Shown in pieces: positions 62,426 through 64,000 of a stretch of DNA of 64,000 nucleotides. The DNA is taken from the NCBI RefSeq assembly GCF_000247815.1, contig NC_021673.1, positions 52,579,457-52,643,456 of the forward strand. The letters are read 5' to 3'. The DNA is from Ficedula albicollis (lineage: Eukaryota; Chordata; Aves; Passeriformes; Muscicapidae). Positions within the stretch are counted from its first letter, which is position 1. Every line of letters starts with the position of its first letter. Made by a program: the position numbers and the translations under genes. Below the pieces are notes generated by a model. That model was not told the origin of the DNA, searched no databases, and was given only the letters and a program-made list of their open reading frames with translations.

Positions 62426-64000
62426 GAAAATATTTAAATATTAATTACAAAAATGTTTCACAATGCAGAAAATGTATACTTGGAAAGTTAAATATATTAT
62501 TCTTATAAACCCTAAATTCACACTCTACTGATATCTCCTACTCCTACTAGGAAGAAATTTTATTCCTATTCCCTGACATATTTTCAGTTGCATCTTAAAA
62601 TTCTAATAATTTTACTGAGTTTTGAAATTATCTTACACCAATCCACCACAAAAAGGAGATGCTTTGAAAAAAATGCAGGGAATTTCCATTGCTTTTGTAC
62701 ACTTCTTACACCCACCCCAATAAGGGCAGATAAGTTCAGACCCTGTCCCTTTTTTGGGAGGGCTAACCTCAAGAGTAATACAAATATATCTTCCAATTCA
62801 CACTCAGAGGAGCATACAGACAAATAATTTCCCAAAGCAATGGTGAGGTGCAGGGGTTTTATTCCCTGTGGTATGAAACCAAGTCGTCTTTACTTGCTCT
62901 CTGTCTCCAAATTTAAAGTGCAGGATACAATAGGATCAGAGTTCCTCTGCATGGCTGCTGTGGGGGCACAGCCCAGTCCTTGGGTTTGCCCATGGGTAAA
63001 TAGCACACCTGACTTTCTCCACTGCTCTACAAACAGTCAGTGCAAACTATGCATCACTTGAGATCGACTCCAATTATCAAAATAATGTTTTATCAGGACA
63101 TGGTTCGTGCATGATCTGTGTCCTGGATCTGTGCATGGGATTTAATTCATCCCGAGATCTGGACTGCTCCAAATAGTTTGCCTCCTTATCTTCTCTTAGC
63201 ACCTCCAAACAGGAGTTTCACTGTCTCCCAGTTAGGAATCATGCTGATGATTCAAGAGCCACCCACACAACAATTTTTTTTTTTTTTTTTTTTGCCACTG
63301 CAATTGCTGATAAGTGTGGGTAAATAGTATGACATGTAAAAGAACATTATGGAGTGCACTGTATTATTACCCATCTGGAAGATTTATTTGACCAATATAT
63401 CAACTGCCAGGGAACTTGAAGCACTGTCACGTGTTTTCAGAAACAGAAAAATCGTCTGGCACAAAATATGTATATACTTCATTAGTGCTCAGGATGTGTC
63501 ATTTTAGCAAAGTATAGGGAAAATCAAAGTCAGGGGAAAGTAAAACTAATTATTTAAGAGATAAATCTGTGTTTTTTCAGACAGATTATGGAACTTTCCT
63601 GTACTAGGGAGACAGCTCATACCATGGGATCAATACACAGGAGTTTGATGTAAGTTTGGAGCAAAAGCTCAAGTTCTACTAAAGACATCCATATACCTAC
63701 CTCTCTTTAGAAGTGTAGGTACTACTGATCACACCACTGAAATGCCTCTGTTCATAAAAATAAAATAATATAAGGCCAGCAAGTACTGATGATGTCCTGA
63801 TTCTTCTTATTACACTTTTCTTTGAGACATTTAAGTTTGCTAATTTTCAGGATGTTCAGCAAAGTCAATTTTCTTGTGACAAATTGACCAATAGCAGTGC
63901 TTGGAGAGACACTGTGTGACTAATCCAATTATATAACCTTGTCAGTGAGCATTTTTTTTTGCTTGCTTTAAGTAAAATGTAATAATGAAAGAATATTTCA
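62426..64000. other. Unique AT-rich noncoding DNA
   Basis: No gene recognised. Frames of 69-83 codons overlap on both strands around 62.6-63.3 kb without known motifs. A T20 run lies at 63274-63293. Confidence 0.55.
63274..63293 (+). repeat. Poly-T homopolymer, 20 bp
   Basis: An uninterrupted T run. It ends a 69-codon frame in polyphenylalanine, which marks that frame as spurious. Confidence 0.9.

Overview
This looks like about 64 kb of vertebrate nuclear DNA, most likely from a songbird (passerine). The window is AT-rich, has no dense open reading frames or operon structure, and carries several copies of CR1, the dominant LINE of bird and reptile genomes. It also holds LTR-type sequences that I recognise as passerine interspersed repeats. 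I found no host protein-coding gene, exon, rRNA, tRNA or CRISPR array that I can support. The sequence is best read as intergenic DNA or the inside of a very long intron. Long ORFs are rare, and those above 100 codons lie mostly in CR1, LTR or low-complexity DNA.

Layout. 1-8.9 kb: unique AT-rich DNA with a 78-84 bp tandem duplication near 1.3 kb and a CTGGACCTG-rich quasi-repeat near 5.5 kb. 8.9-9.3 kb: a likely plus-strand solo LTR. 13.5-15.35 kb: an old plus-strand CR1 split by about 0.7 kb of unrelated DNA. 15.8-17.1 kb: a 666 bp segment repeated twice in tandem at very high identity. 17.7-18.8 kb: an LTR-like block with 11 bp inverted ends. 20.6-20.9 kb: a run of exactly 300 G inside a (TAATA)n microsatellite. 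25.4-27.1 kb: two minus-strand CR1 3' ends. 32.56-33.1 kb: a run of 533 G, followed by an A13-G22 tract and, at 36.4 kb, a T19-G19-T19 structure. 34.1-35.6 kb: a three-copy repeat and an ERVL-like LTR. 40.06-41.88 kb: 1.83 kb of perfect (TCTTC)n, ending in a 35 bp duplication across a single N. 43.6-44.35 kb: a plus-strand CR1 with readable ORF2 C-terminal peptide. 44.9 and 47.1 kb: two more recent tandem duplications. 47.65-48.2 kb: a passerine LTR-like repeat. 58.9-59.9 kb: a minus-strand CR1 with a perfect internal duplication. 62.3 kb: a short CR1 tail.

Nothing here works together as a pathway. The interest lies in DNA dynamics and assembly quality. There are four poly-G tracts, all with G on the same strand and each starting at the edge of an A/T simple sequence. 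There is a kilobase-scale perfect pentanucleotide array, and there are many young head-to-tail duplications from about 14 to 666 bp. Some of these, especially the N-flanking duplication, the exactly matched T19 copies and possibly the long G runs, may be assembly products. Raw long reads would settle that.
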